Origin: JAEXZL01 sp049943125
GTDB taxonomy: Bacteria; Bacillota; Clostridia; Clostridiales; Clostridiaceae
Length of the DNA: 64,000 bases
Assembly: GCF_049943125.1 (NCBI RefSeq)
Contig: NZ_CP188040.1
Coordinates: forward strand, 1,488,001-1,552,000
Direction: 5' to 3'
This document shows, one piece after another, positions 7,556 through 17,495 of the stretch (position 1 is its first letter; every line of letters begins with the position of its first letter). Made by a program: the position numbers and the translations under genes. A model generated the notes under the pieces. It made no database searches and had not been told where the DNA came from. It saw only the letters and a program-made list of their open reading frames with translations.

Positions 7556-8527
7556 TCAAAAGCCCTTTTTAAGAAAATTTTTCAATGCGCAAGTTCCCCA
7601 AAAATCAAATTTTGCAAGTTGTATCCATATTTTTTCACTACCTACTAAAATAGCTATATCATTTTTAGTAGGCCTATATAATTTTGCAATTTCATAAATT
7701 ATTTTTTTTGCTTTTTCTTGTTCACTTCCGTTTAAATATTTCAATGTCATCTGGCCATTGTAAATACAAGAACTATATAAATTATCCTTGGACACAATAG
7801 ATAATTCAGGAAAAAATTCAGTAATATATTGCTGCCTCTGAACTTTTGCCTCCAGTGCATCCAATCGCTTTATATTATAACTAGTACTCATAATACTATT
7901 TTCTCTCTGAAAATATAAATATAGCACATCAAAAATTTTAGTTATTTTCCTCGCACGTCCAAAAACTTTGTATGTCCAAAATTCATCTTCATTTGTTTTT
8001 CCAATTTCAAAGTAAATACCCTGTAAGCAAGATTTTGTATATAGCTTATTCCAAACATACTGATGAAAAACTCGATCCTGAATCAGTAGTTTCAAAGCGC
8101 CCACTGGTGTATAATTTTCATACTCTTCATGTTGTATATTTTTTGGAACAAAGCTGCTACCTGTTGTTCTAATAACATCACATTCACAAATATCACTATC
8201 ACTTTTTTTTAAAGCATTAAGAAGATATTCTAAAAATGTAGGTGCCACCCAATCATCGCTATCAACAAATGCAATATAGTCACCTTTTGCTATGCGAAGC
8301 CCAGCATTTCTAGCATCTGAAAGCCCTCCGTTTGACTTATGGATAACTAGTACTCTTGGGTCTTTTCTTGCGTATTCATCACAAATATTACCTGAAGAAT
8401 CTGGAGAACCATCATCAACCAGAATTAATTCAAAGTTTGTATAAGTCTGTACTAATATCGAATCTATACATCTCTTTAAATATTGCTCCACGTTATAAAT
8501 CGGAACGATAATACTTATTAAACTCAA
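7556..8527 (-). CDS. GT2-family glycosyltransferase
   Basis: A family 2 (GT-A fold) glycosyltransferase of about 323 residues: ISIIVPIYNVEQYLKRCIDS, then LILVDDGSPDSSG, LSDARNAGL and the DSDDW metal-binding motif. It would add one sugar from a nucleotide-sugar donor to the lipid-linked repeat unit on the cytoplasmic face. The long frame starts with GTG at 8578, touching the previous stop, but AAGGAG lies six bases before a TTG at 8527, which places the start right before the first beta strand as usual for the family. It is the last intact gene of the polysaccharide operon. Donor and linkage cannot be predicted. Confidence 0.9.
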   Translation of the reverse strand: MSLISIIVPIYNVEQYLKRCIDSILVQTYTNFELILVDDGSPDSSGNICDEYARKDPRVLVIHKSNGGLSDARNAGLRIAKGDYIAFVDSDDWVAPTFLEYLLNALKKSDSDICECDVIRTTGSSFVPKNIQHEEYENYTPVGALKLLIQDRVFHQYVWNKLYTKSCLQGIYFEIGKTNEDEFWTYKVFGRARKITKIFDVLYLYFQRENSIMSTSYNIKRLDALEAKVQRQQYITEFFPELSIVSKDNLYSSCIYNGQMTLKYLNGSEQEKAKKIIYEIAKLYRPTKNDIAILVGSEKIWIQLAKFDFWGTCALKNFLKKGF

Positions 8528-8581
8528 CTCATTCTCCTTAATTTCTATAAATTGTACTATGTCAATAGGTGTTTTCACTAG

Positions 8582-10441
8582 TTAATTTCTATTTATTAGC
8601 TTATAATAGTCAGAATCCAATATGGCGTCATTAATTTTATATACGTCCTGCACATATTCATTCATACTATTGATTTCTTCTTCTGTCATACCATTATTCC
8701 ACATAACTTGACCAGACTTTACATACACTTCATCTGTGATCCAGGAAAAATCCGAAAATATCGCAAATCCCTTATATCTCTCATCAAATATGTCATGCCC
8801 CATAATTTCTTTCGATACCTCTAGCCCAAATAAATTTTCTATTGTTGGAGCCAAGTCTGTCGTCTGCATAGTTTTATTGACTTCAAGAGTAATGTCTCTC
8901 CCTGCACAATAGACGAATGCTGGAGTATTTTCTAAAATAGAATTTCCTGTTTCCTCAGAGAGTTGTTGGAGCAATTCCTGATTAGTTAATCCATATGAAT
9001 AATGATCTGCGAATCCTATAATGACCGTATCTTCAAGTAAACCATCTTCTTCAAGCCTTTCCAACAAACCTTTAAACATATCATCTGTTAATCTTGCCTT
9101 GGCTCGAATAATATTTTCTTCGGTAACTTCACCTTCCACATACTCTGGATATTTTTCAAGAGCATATTGAACTAGATCATCATCAATATCGTATGGTAAA
9201 TGTGGGCTATAAGTTATAACATACGACATAAACGGACTGTTGCAAGTTAAATCTGAATACAACTCATCACTTATGTAAAGAAATCTATCATCATAAACTG
9301 AAACGGATTCTTCAGGGTAATCTTGATAAGAATTATATACTTCATATCCAAATACTTCATGCATACTTCCACGATTATAGAAAGTTGCTGTACCTGAGTG
9401 AAAGGATTGAACTCTATAACCAGCATTAATAAATTTGTTTGCTATACTCTCAGAAAAACTATTTCTTATCAATGAATACGTGACATTTCCATTTGAATAA
9501 GGATAGATGCTTGTATTAAAAGCAAATTCAGTATTAAATGTATATCCACTTGCATAACTAGGGGTATATAGATTATTAAAATTAATTCCTTCTTTCATCA
9601 TTTTATAAATAGTTGGAGTATCTCCTTCTGTAATTAACCAGTCATCCATTGATTCCATCATAAAAATGATTATATTTTTTCCTTTAAATATGCCTGTCAT
9701 TTCATTTTCTTTCACATTATTTTTATTTATAAAAAATCCATCAATATCTTTATATATAGACGAATAATCCTTTAGATTTCCCACAAACAGTAAATATGTA
9801 TCACGGAAAACATATTGATATATACCAGTCAATTCCATATCATATGCAGAGTTAGAAAATTTTTCGTATTCATATGCAGGATTATTCCACTTAACACTCT
9901 CATTACTCTTGTATAGAATTGGAATAAAAAAGATACATACAATTCCTGCTACTATACAAACAATAGAAGCTAAGGTTCGTTTTATTGAAGATTTAGCTGG
10001 CTTTGGAAAAAAAATAATTCCTGCTATACCGAACAATACTAACACTACTATTTCAAATACTATCCATGGTGTAATAATGTCTAAAACATATTCTAAATAC
10101 TCCGCTCCTTCTCCAGCTAATGCAAAATCGCTAATAAATAGAAATTTATCAAAAATCATATAATATCCATATTGGATAACTACATAAGTAACAGTAATAA
10201 AGTATAAAATTGCATATATAATCCTTCCGATCAATCGGCTCGATATCAACTGTAAAATGATTACTATTATAATACACCAAACTAATGTAAATAAATTTGG
10301 AGCCAATTCATAGATACTATATCTGCCAATCCACCTAGTTTCAACTCTCAACCATACATCTAAAATTCCAAATGAAATAAGAATATATATTAGTCTTAAT
10401 AAATATAATGACTTTTTTCTAATCTTACCATTTTCCATCAT
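8582..10441 (-). CDS. LtaS-like sulfatase-fold phosphoglycerol transferase
   Basis: A 619-residue membrane protein with about five N-terminal membrane helices (to about residue 190) and a C-terminal extracytoplasmic sulfatase-fold domain. Visible active-site features are IIIFMMESMDDW, a candidate nucleophile threonine in SGYTFNTEF and the metal ligands in GFADHYSYG. LtaS enzymes polymerise glycerol phosphate from phosphatidylglycerol; relatives transfer phosphoglycerol or phosphoethanolamine to glycans. Placement inside a polysaccharide operon suggests this copy decorates the exported glycan and is not the housekeeping lipoteichoic acid synthase. Two consecutive ATGs follow GAGGAGAG. Confidence 0.88.
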   Translation of the reverse strand: MMENGKIRKKSLYLLRLIYILISFGILDVWLRVETRWIGRYSIYELAPNLFTLVWCIIIVIILQLISSRLIGRIIYAILYFITVTYVVIQYGYYMIFDKFLFISDFALAGEGAEYLEYVLDIITPWIVFEIVVLVLFGIAGIIFFPKPAKSSIKRTLASIVCIVAGIVCIFFIPILYKSNESVKWNNPAYEYEKFSNSAYDMELTGIYQYVFRDTYLLFVGNLKDYSSIYKDIDGFFINKNNVKENEMTGIFKGKNIIIFMMESMDDWLITEGDTPTIYKMMKEGINFNNLYTPSYASGYTFNTEFAFNTSIYPYSNGNVTYSLIRNSFSESIANKFINAGYRVQSFHSGTATFYNRGSMHEVFGYEVYNSYQDYPEESVSVYDDRFLYISDELYSDLTCNSPFMSYVITYSPHLPYDIDDDLVQYALEKYPEYVEGEVTEENIIRAKARLTDDMFKGLLERLEEDGLLEDTVIIGFADHYSYGLTNQELLQQLSEETGNSILENTPAFVYCAGRDITLEVNKTMQTTDLAPTIENLFGLEVSKEIMGHDIFDERYKGFAIFSDFSWITDEVYVKSGQVMWNNGMTEEEINSMNEYVQDVYKINDAILDSDYYKLINRN

Positions 10442-10539
10442 TCTCTCCTCAAATAAAAAACCATATTCCAGTTATTAATCAATACACAATAATATCTAGT
10501 TATTTCTCCTTTAAATATTAAAACTCAGAAATTATTCAA

Positions 10540-12105
10540 TTATTCATTGAAGCTACTATTAATAACTTTGGGAATTATATTATTACGATAAAATTCTCTT
10601 TTAGGAATTAAATCAGGAACAGAGCCATGCTCTAAATATTCCTTAAATAAAACACTTTCTTCTTCTTTTGCGTATCGTTTAACAGCTGTAAGCAAAATCT
10701 TAGGATATTGGACTTTTGTCCATTCTCTAAAAACACTATCTGTAAAAGATTCTCGATCAGTTGAAAAAACTATAATTCTATCGTAGTTAATTCTCTTTAC
10801 CCTCTTCTGCCAATTTTCCTTTGCTTCTCGACAAGTTTTATAGTGCATAAAATATATAGAAATATCTCCCAATAATCCTACTGGATATTCTTCTTCCCAA
10901 TGCATTTCTATTTCTAAATTCATATAGTATTCTAGATTTAATACAAAACGGACAAAATCTTCTGCTTTAAAAAACAGATTAATCGTTGGCGACAAAAGCT
11001 CCATTCCCATATCGTGATAAAATACTCCACCGATGCAATTTTGTGAAATGATTGTAAAATCCTTTGATTTTAGTGCAACCCGTGCTTTTTTAATAATTAG
11101 ATTGTTCTTTTCACGTTGAATTCTACCTTTTATCCACGATAATAATTTTAAATATTCATTCTGTAGTTGTACTAAATTTTCTTTAAAAAGCAGGATTCTC
11201 TGTTGCTTGTAATATTTCTTAGCTTGTCCATCTTGCATTATGCATTCAATATTACTAATTTTTCTTGATTTATGGCTTTTTTTATCATGCATTATTTGGT
11301 AAATAAAATTTTCTTTAATTCCTTGAATAGCACGATTATACTGCTCTTGAATAACTTCATTTTCTTCTCCACACAGCTGATATAATTTTGCATATCTCTC
11401 ATATTCTTTTTCGTGTTTTGTAAGGCCAAAATTACTCATCAAGGAAGTATTGTTTGCTCGAATATAGTAATATAATGGAAGGTTATAAATAACACATTCC
11501 TGGCAGTTTAAAGCCTCCATATAATCAAGAACAAACTGAAAATCTTCACCCATACTTTGAGTTTCATCAAATAAGACTCTTCCCTGCACAATAATATCTC
11601 TACGAAAAATTTTATTCCACAATTGCTGAATGAGAAATTTACGTGAGAGATCAAAAAAGCATTCTTTACCTATTGTATATACATGGTTGGAATCCTGCTT
11701 CCACACATAGTCTCTGCGAAAACGCTCCATTTCATTAATAAAATGATGTCCACAAATAACCAAGGCGTCTGGATTACTTGTAGCCATATCTAATAACATA
11801 TTAACGTAATTCTCTGAAACCCAATCATCACTATCAACAAATAAAATATACTCACTTTCAGCTAGCCTTAACCCCTGATTTCTTGTATATGAAACTCCTC
11901 TATTTTCAACATTTTGAATGCATCTCACATTCATATGACGTTTAGACAGCTCCTTGCAAATAGTCCAGCTATTATCTGCAGAGTAATCATCTACAAGTAT
12001 CACATCAACATCTCTATTTTTACCATATATAATTGAATCAACACATCTTTCAATAGTTTTTTCTGCGTTATATACAGGTATTATTACGCATACTTTACTA
12101 CTCAT
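10540..12105 (-). CDS. GT2 glycosyltransferase fused to a DUF1919-like domain
   Basis: A 521-residue two-domain protein. Residues 1 to about 250 are a family 2 glycosyltransferase (VCVIIPVYNAEKTIERCVDS, DVILVDDYSADNSW, DSDDW, and a later GEDFQF). Residues about 340-521 look like the exopolysaccharide protein family DUF1919: FTIISQNCIGGVFYHDMGME, TINLFFKAEDFVRFVLNLEYY, YPVGLLGDISIYFMHY, then WQKRVKRINYDRIIVFSTDR. A lysine-rich linker joins them. DUF1919 proteins occur in capsule loci and may themselves be transferases, so the fusion could add two successive residues. AAAGGGAG precedes the ATG. Confidence 0.85.
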   Translation of the reverse strand: MSSKVCVIIPVYNAEKTIERCVDSIIYGKNRDVDVILVDDYSADNSWTICKELSKRHMNVRCIQNVENRGVSYTRNQGLRLAESEYILFVDSDDWVSENYVNMLLDMATSNPDALVICGHHFINEMERFRRDYVWKQDSNHVYTIGKECFFDLSRKFLIQQLWNKIFRRDIIVQGRVLFDETQSMGEDFQFVLDYMEALNCQECVIYNLPLYYYIRANNTSLMSNFGLTKHEKEYERYAKLYQLCGEENEVIQEQYNRAIQGIKENFIYQIMHDKKSHKSRKISNIECIMQDGQAKKYYKQQRILLFKENLVQLQNEYLKLLSWIKGRIQREKNNLIIKKARVALKSKDFTIISQNCIGGVFYHDMGMELLSPTINLFFKAEDFVRFVLNLEYYMNLEIEMHWEEEYPVGLLGDISIYFMHYKTCREAKENWQKRVKRINYDRIIVFSTDRESFTDSVFREWTKVQYPKILLTAVKRYAKEEESVLFKEYLEHGSVPDLIPKREFYRNNIIPKVINSSFNE

Positions 12106-12156
12106 AAATTATCTCCCTTTGAAAATATTAAATAACTATAGCCAATAATTGGTCTA

Positions 12157-12714
12157 TTATTTAAGGCTACGTGCTGGTATTCCCCCCATAACTGCTCCGT
12201 CCTCTACATCTTTAATAACTACAGCATTTGCACCAATAACTGCATTATCGCCAACAGTAATGCTTCCAAGCACCTTCGCTCCGCAAGTAATCATCACATC
12301 ATCACCTATAATCGGAGCTCTCCCATGTCCGCTATAACCAATCGTTACCTGCTGATTTATCCAGCAGTTTTCTCCAATAGATTCCGCTGCAATCATCGTG
12401 CTGAAGCCATGCTGAATAAACAGACCTCCGCCGATTTCCTTTGACTGTATAAACAATGTATTCACAGGTGAATAAACAATCCCTATCCAAGTACGATAAA
12501 TTAGCCTGGACCGATTTCTATAGATAAACAAATTACGATACTCTTGCTTTTCCCATAAAATCTTCGCTAAAGCAATCCAATCTTTATCATTAACCTTGAG
12601 AAGCGACTTCCACCGCAATAAATCCTTTTGAAATCTATCATCTGACCAATTAACTCCTGGTAATATAAATATCACCCGGATAATTTGCAAGAATATCTTT
12701 ACGCTTTCTTTCAT
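12157..12714 (-). CDS. Serine acetyltransferase-like hexapeptide acyltransferase
   Basis: A 185-residue protein whose C-terminal half is a left-handed beta-helix of hexapeptide repeats (GGGLFIQHGFSTMIAAESIG, INQQVTIG, APIIGDDVMITCGAKVLGSI, VGDNAVIGANAVV) ending in the usual GGIPARSLK. The catalytic-type histidine lies in IQHGFST. Within a polysaccharide operon this most likely acetylates a sugar of the repeat unit; cysteine synthesis is less likely because the long N-terminal domain of CysE is missing and no sulfur gene is nearby. Ten bases separate it from the glycosyltransferase upstream. Confidence 0.88.
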   Translation of the reverse strand: MKESVKIFLQIIRVIFILPGVNWSDDRFQKDLLRWKSLLKVNDKDWIALAKILWEKQEYRNLFIYRNRSRLIYRTWIGIVYSPVNTLFIQSKEIGGGLFIQHGFSTMIAAESIGENCWINQQVTIGYSGHGRAPIIGDDVMITCGAKVLGSITVGDNAVIGANAVVIKDVEDGAVMGGIPARSLK

Positions 12715-12723
12715 CTTTGTTCC

Positions 12724-13701
12724 CTACTCATAATATCTTTTTAGATTATTTGTGCTACTAATCTCTTGCTTTTTTCTTAATCGTTTATTAATACTACCAT
12801 ACTGTAACAGAAATAATTGATACCTCATTCCTAGCTTCATCCTGCAGCTTTCTCCTTCGTGAAAATACTCCTTCAATAATCTCTTTGTAACTGACAAACT
12901 CTCATATGAAGCAGAAGTATCTTGGGACAGTATAAGAAGCATATCAAGAAAGTGATAATCAAACTTTTCCTTAAGCGCAGGAAATTTAACTGAAACTTTT
13001 TTTCGACGTTGATTAAGATAATTTAATTTATCAAGGACAATCTGATTTTTAGAATCTACTGAAGTCATTACACTAGATTTTCTCTGACGGTAATTATATA
13101 CAATATGAGGAGAATGAATAATTTTTTTAGCATTCATTACTCCTTGATAAGTAAAAAATTCATCATCGATTTTATGACCTTCCTCAAAAAAAACATTCTT
13201 GAACAAATCTCTACGATATAACTTATCCCATAATAACCCGCACGTCCAGTCTATGGTATATCTTGATAGATAAGCTTCTGTATCAAATTCACATAACTGA
13301 TTCAGTTTAATCTGGTTCTCCACGCCATCTAAATAAACTTTGGAAAAACTGCACTGAATAATATCTGCACCCTTCGATTTCAGTTGATCTATCATGTATT
13401 CATAGGCGTCTAATTCAAGGAAATCATCACTATCAACAAATGCAAGATACTCACCTGTAGCAACGCTTAGGCCTGTATTCTTTGCACTGGCTGCACCACC
13501 ATTATGCTGATGAATCACTGTAATTCTATTGTCTTTCTTGGAGTATGTATCGCATATTATACCAGATTGATCAGTGGAACCATCATCAATAAGAATGACC
13601 TCCAAGTTTCTATAGGTTTGTTGTAAAATACTATCTAGACACTGTGGTAAATAAAGCTGTACATTGTATATAGGTACGATAACTGATATAATATTTTTCA
13701 T
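12724..13701 (-). CDS. GT2-family glycosyltransferase
   Basis: A 325-residue family 2 glycosyltransferase: ISVIVPIYNVQLYLPQCLDS, EVILIDDGSTDQSG, GGAASAKNTGL and the metal-binding DSDDF. The IDDEFFTY stretch is the usual second acidic motif. It closely resembles the enzyme at 7556-8527, including the C-terminal pattern of basic residues, and the two may be duplicates with different acceptors. It is cytoplasmic or membrane-associated, and adds one sugar to the repeat unit. The ATG start lies immediately before the first strand. Confidence 0.92.
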   Translation of the reverse strand: MKNIISVIVPIYNVQLYLPQCLDSILQQTYRNLEVILIDDGSTDQSGIICDTYSKKDNRITVIHQHNGGAASAKNTGLSVATGEYLAFVDSDDFLELDAYEYMIDQLKSKGADIIQCSFSKVYLDGVENQIKLNQLCEFDTEAYLSRYTIDWTCGLLWDKLYRRDLFKNVFFEEGHKIDDEFFTYQGVMNAKKIIHSPHIVYNYRQRKSSVMTSVDSKNQIVLDKLNYLNQRRKKVSVKFPALKEKFDYHFLDMLLILSQDTSASYESLSVTKRLLKEYFHEGESCRMKLGMRYQLFLLQYGSINKRLRKKQEISSTNNLKRYYE

Positions 13702-13747
13702 CCTTTTTCCTCAGTAAAATTAATATTTAATTTAATAACTAAAAGTA

Positions 13748-14923
13748 TTACTTCAATAATCTTATAAAACACTTTATGAATCTATTAAGAAGTTTTCTCA
13801 AGATGCTCCCTTTCTCAAGATGCTGACTTGAAAGCATTCTACTGATTAATTCACATAAATCGTTACATGAACTTATATATTCAAAGAACTCTTCTCTTCG
13901 ACTATGGGGAACCGAGCCTTCTAACATACTTTTATTCATAGCCACCGCTTGCTCAGAATCTATCCTTAAATACTTAAATCTATCTCGGATTTCTTTCCAC
14001 AGATTATATCCTTTTTCAGAATGAATAAATACCAACGAGGTTCCATGATTATCATCAAATTCGGGATACTGATCCCATATCCCCCAATAATCTCCTAATG
14101 TGAAATCACTACTTCTTTCAATTCCTTTAAACTTACACTTTTCACAGGAAGGTCTAATATATAGGTTATTTACAAAACCTTGCATAAATATATCGTTGCT
14201 CTGCTTTTCAGTATAACTTACACCATTTTCGTATCTTATAACAACTGAATAGGAATACTTACTCCAACCCGATATCTTACTTCTCAAATTCACTGAATTA
14301 ATCAACGCTCCCCCAGCGTCTTTTCTTCTTCTCTCTTTTAGATACATTTTCCATATTAATGGAGAAGGAACCCCATGACATATCATATCAACTAAAATCA
14401 AATTAGAATAATCTCTTTTTAGATATCTCTGTAGCCCAGCTACCTGACAGGGTGTACCAACAAATAAAACTGGATTTCCTTTAATCAACAGGTTTTTAAT
14501 GGTCTTATAGCAAGGCTCTGCTATGCTTTGAGCGTATTTTGCTCCACGTAAAAAAGCTAATTGATCAATTGAATTACTAATAGTATGTCTTACTTCAAAG
14601 TTTTCGTCATAAATAGCTCCACAAACATATCCTCTCTTTTCAATAACATACTTTGCGAGCTCAGAAAACACTCCTCCTGAAGAGCTTTCCCTTCGTACTT
14701 CATTGTCTTTATTATGAACTGCAAACGCCTCTGTACATGATGAAACCTCATTGACATGCAGAACAGAGCATGTCTTCTCACAAATTTTACATTGAATACA
14801 ACTTTCCTGATTTATTATAGGATATCGAAATCCTTCAGCATCAATTTTCATAGTTATGCATTGTTTCGGACATGCGGCTGCGCAACCTCCACAACCAGTA
14901 CATTCCGTAGCTTTCACCAACAT
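13748..14923 (-). CDS. F420-hydrogenase beta-like iron-sulfur protein
   Basis: A 391-residue protein with two N-terminal 4Fe-4S ferredoxin motifs (CTGCGGCAAACPKQC, about residues 8-22, and CIQCKICEKTC, about 41-51), followed by the FrhB-type N- and C-domains (SSSGGVFSELA, FVGTPCQVAGLQRYL, MICHGVPSPL, CKFKGIERSSDFTLGDYWG). The family was named for coenzyme F420 reduction, but members in bacterial polysaccharide loci, often beside pyruvyl transferases as here, lack the rest of the hydrogenase. They may serve a redox step in sugar modification. The exact reaction is unknown. Confidence 0.88.
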   Translation of the reverse strand: MLVKATECTGCGGCAAACPKQCITMKIDAEGFRYPIINQESCIQCKICEKTCSVLHVNEVSSCTEAFAVHNKDNEVRRESSSGGVFSELAKYVIEKRGYVCGAIYDENFEVRHTISNSIDQLAFLRGAKYAQSIAEPCYKTIKNLLIKGNPVLFVGTPCQVAGLQRYLKRDYSNLILVDMICHGVPSPLIWKMYLKERRRKDAGGALINSVNLRSKISGWSKYSYSVVIRYENGVSYTEKQSNDIFMQGFVNNLYIRPSCEKCKFKGIERSSDFTLGDYWGIWDQYPEFDDNHGTSLVFIHSEKGYNLWKEIRDRFKYLRIDSEQAVAMNKSMLEGSVPHSRREEFFEYISSCNDLCELISRMLSSQHLEKGSILRKLLNRFIKCFIRLLK

Positions 14924-14927
14924 TGAT

Positions 14928-15947
14928 TTATCCTTCCTTATACAGTGCTCTCGCTGTAATTCGGCAAAGCTTGTGTATAATACGATTAAATAAATTCGAC
15001 ATATTGTATGCCGAATAAACCATCGGATGCATCTTTTTCAAATATAATCTATAATCCTGATTCTCAACCGCATTTGCCTTGCGAAGTTTCCTATAGTATA
15101 ATTCCCCTTGTTCTAGGTCATCTGCCTTCATATAGCATCTGAATAATATTTTCAAATACTTAATATTAACAATATCATCATAATCCCTATCATTACGCCC
15201 AGATAATTGTATTCCTATATTTAAAACCTTTTTTAATTCAAATAATCTATCAACAGTTTCATCTAGTGTACGTTGTTGCCTTGAATGACTATTACTTCTT
15301 ACGGCGATATGATACAAATCTTCATCAATAAAACCACACAAATATTTACCTGCTATTGGAATCAATAATTGCCAGTTTTGACCAGCAGGAGATTCATAAA
15401 TAGTCAGGTCTGGATAAAATTTTTTTAGAATATTGCTTCGAATCATATAGCACCCACAGCAGCAATAAGTCTCTTCTAAAATCAGATCAAGAAATATATC
15501 CTCATGGAAGCGATTATCCAGATTTGAAATACGATGAAGCTTCTCTTTTGTCTGAAAATCAAAGAAATCTCCATTACTTCTTACAAAAGAGTATTGAGGA
15601 TGTTCCTCTAAAAATCTAACTCTTTTTTCTATACTATCGCAGGATAGCAGGTCATCTGAATCCGGCCAAACAAGATATTCCCCCTTCATCTCTTTCAATC
15701 CAGTATTCATTGCTTTTGCTTGTCCGCCTTTTTTTTGATGCAAATAAACATATCGTATATCCCTTTTCTCAAACTCAGTGCCATAGGACTTAGCAATTAA
15801 TTCAGTATTATCTATAGATCCATCATTAACAAAAATCAATTCAATATTTTTATATGTCTGAGCTAAAATAGACTCAAAGTATTGATTCAAAAAATCTTCT
15901 CCATTGCAGCACGGGGTAATGATTGTTACCAATGGTTGCTTTTTCAT
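14928..15947 (-). CDS. GT2-family glycosyltransferase
   Basis: A 339-residue family 2 glycosyltransferase (TIITPCCNGEDFLNQYFES, ELIFVNDGSIDNTE, GGQAKAMNTGL, WPDSDDLL). The start overlaps the flippase stop as TAATG, with AAGGAGATATT before the ATG, so the two are translationally coupled. It adds one sugar to the lipid-linked repeat; donor and acceptor are unknown. The C-terminal 100 residues are charged and family-variable. Confidence 0.92.
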   Translation of the reverse strand: MKKQPLVTIITPCCNGEDFLNQYFESILAQTYKNIELIFVNDGSIDNTELIAKSYGTEFEKRDIRYVYLHQKKGGQAKAMNTGLKEMKGEYLVWPDSDDLLSCDSIEKRVRFLEEHPQYSFVRSNGDFFDFQTKEKLHRISNLDNRFHEDIFLDLILEETYCCCGCYMIRSNILKKFYPDLTIYESPAGQNWQLLIPIAGKYLCGFIDEDLYHIAVRSNSHSRQQRTLDETVDRLFELKKVLNIGIQLSGRNDRDYDDIVNIKYLKILFRCYMKADDLEQGELYYRKLRKANAVENQDYRLYLKKMHPMVYSAYNMSNLFNRIIHKLCRITARALYKEG

Positions 15948-17476
15948 TAATATCTCCTTATAAACTTATTCGCCAATTTCATAAGATATCGAAATTCTTC
16001 AGTATTATGAAATAAAAAAATAATAATTACATTAGGCACTATTGCACACACTATACACTGTAATAAAAAGGATAAATAAATACTTAAGTTTATCTGTGCT
16101 AAAGCAAAATAATTTATACCAATAACGACTAAAAGATTAAATGCAACTATACATATATATTTAAAATAAGTCATAAAATATTCTTTTGCAGATTTATGGA
16201 AGGCATATTTATAGACAATAATTGGTCGATACCAACATGGAATACTAATACTGCTCACTACCGTTCCTAAAAATACTCCTGGCAACCCTAAATATATAGC
16301 CCCAATGATAGAGACAACTAAATTTATTATTGCCTGCACTAATGGAGCCCACTGATCTTGCTTATACAAACCAGCTGCCATCTTAACATTACCAATTGTT
16401 ACTCTCATACCTACTAAATAATAATTAATCATAACCAATGATAATGTAAGGCTATCAATCAAAAATTTACTGCCAAGCCAAATTTCAATAAAAGGGTTCA
16501 ACAAAACATATAAACAAATTCCAGTCCAACCAAAAATCCAAAACCCCAGAAAATTGTATTTTTTAAATACTTCGTATCTCCTTTCATAGGACTCTGTTGC
16601 AATTAGATTTCCCAAGCTAGCTGTTGCTGCATTGAAAAAAGATAACGCAAATTTATTTATTATATTTATAATCATATAATAATTGTTATATAGTCCCACT
16701 GCCACAATGCTTATAAAGGAGGAGATAATAATATTATCAGTTTGATTAATACAAAGCTCTCCTAATTTATGAAACATCATCGCCTTAACATTTGTGGATA
16801 TAGTCCTCTTTTCATCAGCATTCAGTGGTTGTGCATCCTTATCCTTCAAATATGGATATCTACTATAAATATACTGATTAATAAAGAACCATTGAACTGT
16901 ACCAATCACTGCTCCTACTATTAAATAGACAAAATAATTTTTGAATATTACAAGAACTAGTAATTGGATACCAACAGTTCCTACACTGATAATCATATTG
17001 ACATTAGTCATTAAATAAGATTTTTGGTCTGCAGATAAAAGAGTAATTTTATAAGAAAATAGATACGAAATTACTGTATTATATAGAAAAACAAGATATA
17101 TAAACGTGGTATGTTCCATATTGCCACTGTCTTTAATCAAATAATTAAGAAATGGAACGAGGCTCAATCCTAAAACTGAAATTATTGCAGCGATATACCG
17201 GTAAGCTCTTTTATATAAAGACATTAATGACTTTATAGCCTGAATATCATTATTTGCCAAAGGTTTATATAAGTTGAAGGAGATTGCTGAGCCAATACCT
17301 AATTCTGTCAAGGAAAGCATAGAAATAATATTAGTAAAAAGGCTATTAGCACCTAAATATGTGATACCTATCACTCGAATAAAAACAGTTCTTGAAACAA
17401 ATCCAAGTACGGATGATAAGAGTGTGCTGATTACTGAAAAAATAAAATTTTTGCTTGTATTTTTAACTCTTGACAT
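15947..17476 (-). CDS. Wzx-type polysaccharide flippase
   Basis: A membrane protein of about 509 residues in the MOP/PST flippase superfamily. About 12-14 hydrophobic segments are visible, with the family opening NFIFSVISTLLSSVLGFVSR and the conserved LGANSLFTNIISMLSLTELG stretch. Flippases of this type turn the undecaprenyl-linked repeat unit across the membrane before polymerisation by the EpsG-like protein. The longest frame starts at 17506 inside the previous gene; the ATG at 17476 (MSRVKNT) is the more typical start, although its ribosome binding site (GAAAGAGAG) is modest. Confidence 0.93.
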   Translation of the reverse strand: MSRVKNTSKNFIFSVISTLLSSVLGFVSRTVFIRVIGITYLGANSLFTNIISMLSLTELGIGSAISFNLYKPLANNDIQAIKSLMSLYKRAYRYIAAIISVLGLSLVPFLNYLIKDSGNMEHTTFIYLVFLYNTVISYLFSYKITLLSADQKSYLMTNVNMIISVGTVGIQLLVLVIFKNYFVYLIVGAVIGTVQWFFINQYIYSRYPYLKDKDAQPLNADEKRTISTNVKAMMFHKLGELCINQTDNIIISSFISIVAVGLYNNYYMIINIINKFALSFFNAATASLGNLIATESYERRYEVFKKYNFLGFWIFGWTGICLYVLLNPFIEIWLGSKFLIDSLTLSLVMINYYLVGMRVTIGNVKMAAGLYKQDQWAPLVQAIINLVVSIIGAIYLGLPGVFLGTVVSSISIPCWYRPIIVYKYAFHKSAKEYFMTYFKYICIVAFNLLVVIGINYFALAQINLSIYLSFLLQCIVCAIVPNVIIIFLFHNTEEFRYLMKLANKFIRRY

Positions 17477-17495
17477 TTTATACTCTCTTTCAAAA

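Noticed and set aside
7367..7648. Plus-strand frame of 93 residues at the end of the polysaccharide operon
   Set aside because: It runs antisense over the end of a glycosyltransferase and over the remnant frame; the minus-strand reading is more protein-like.
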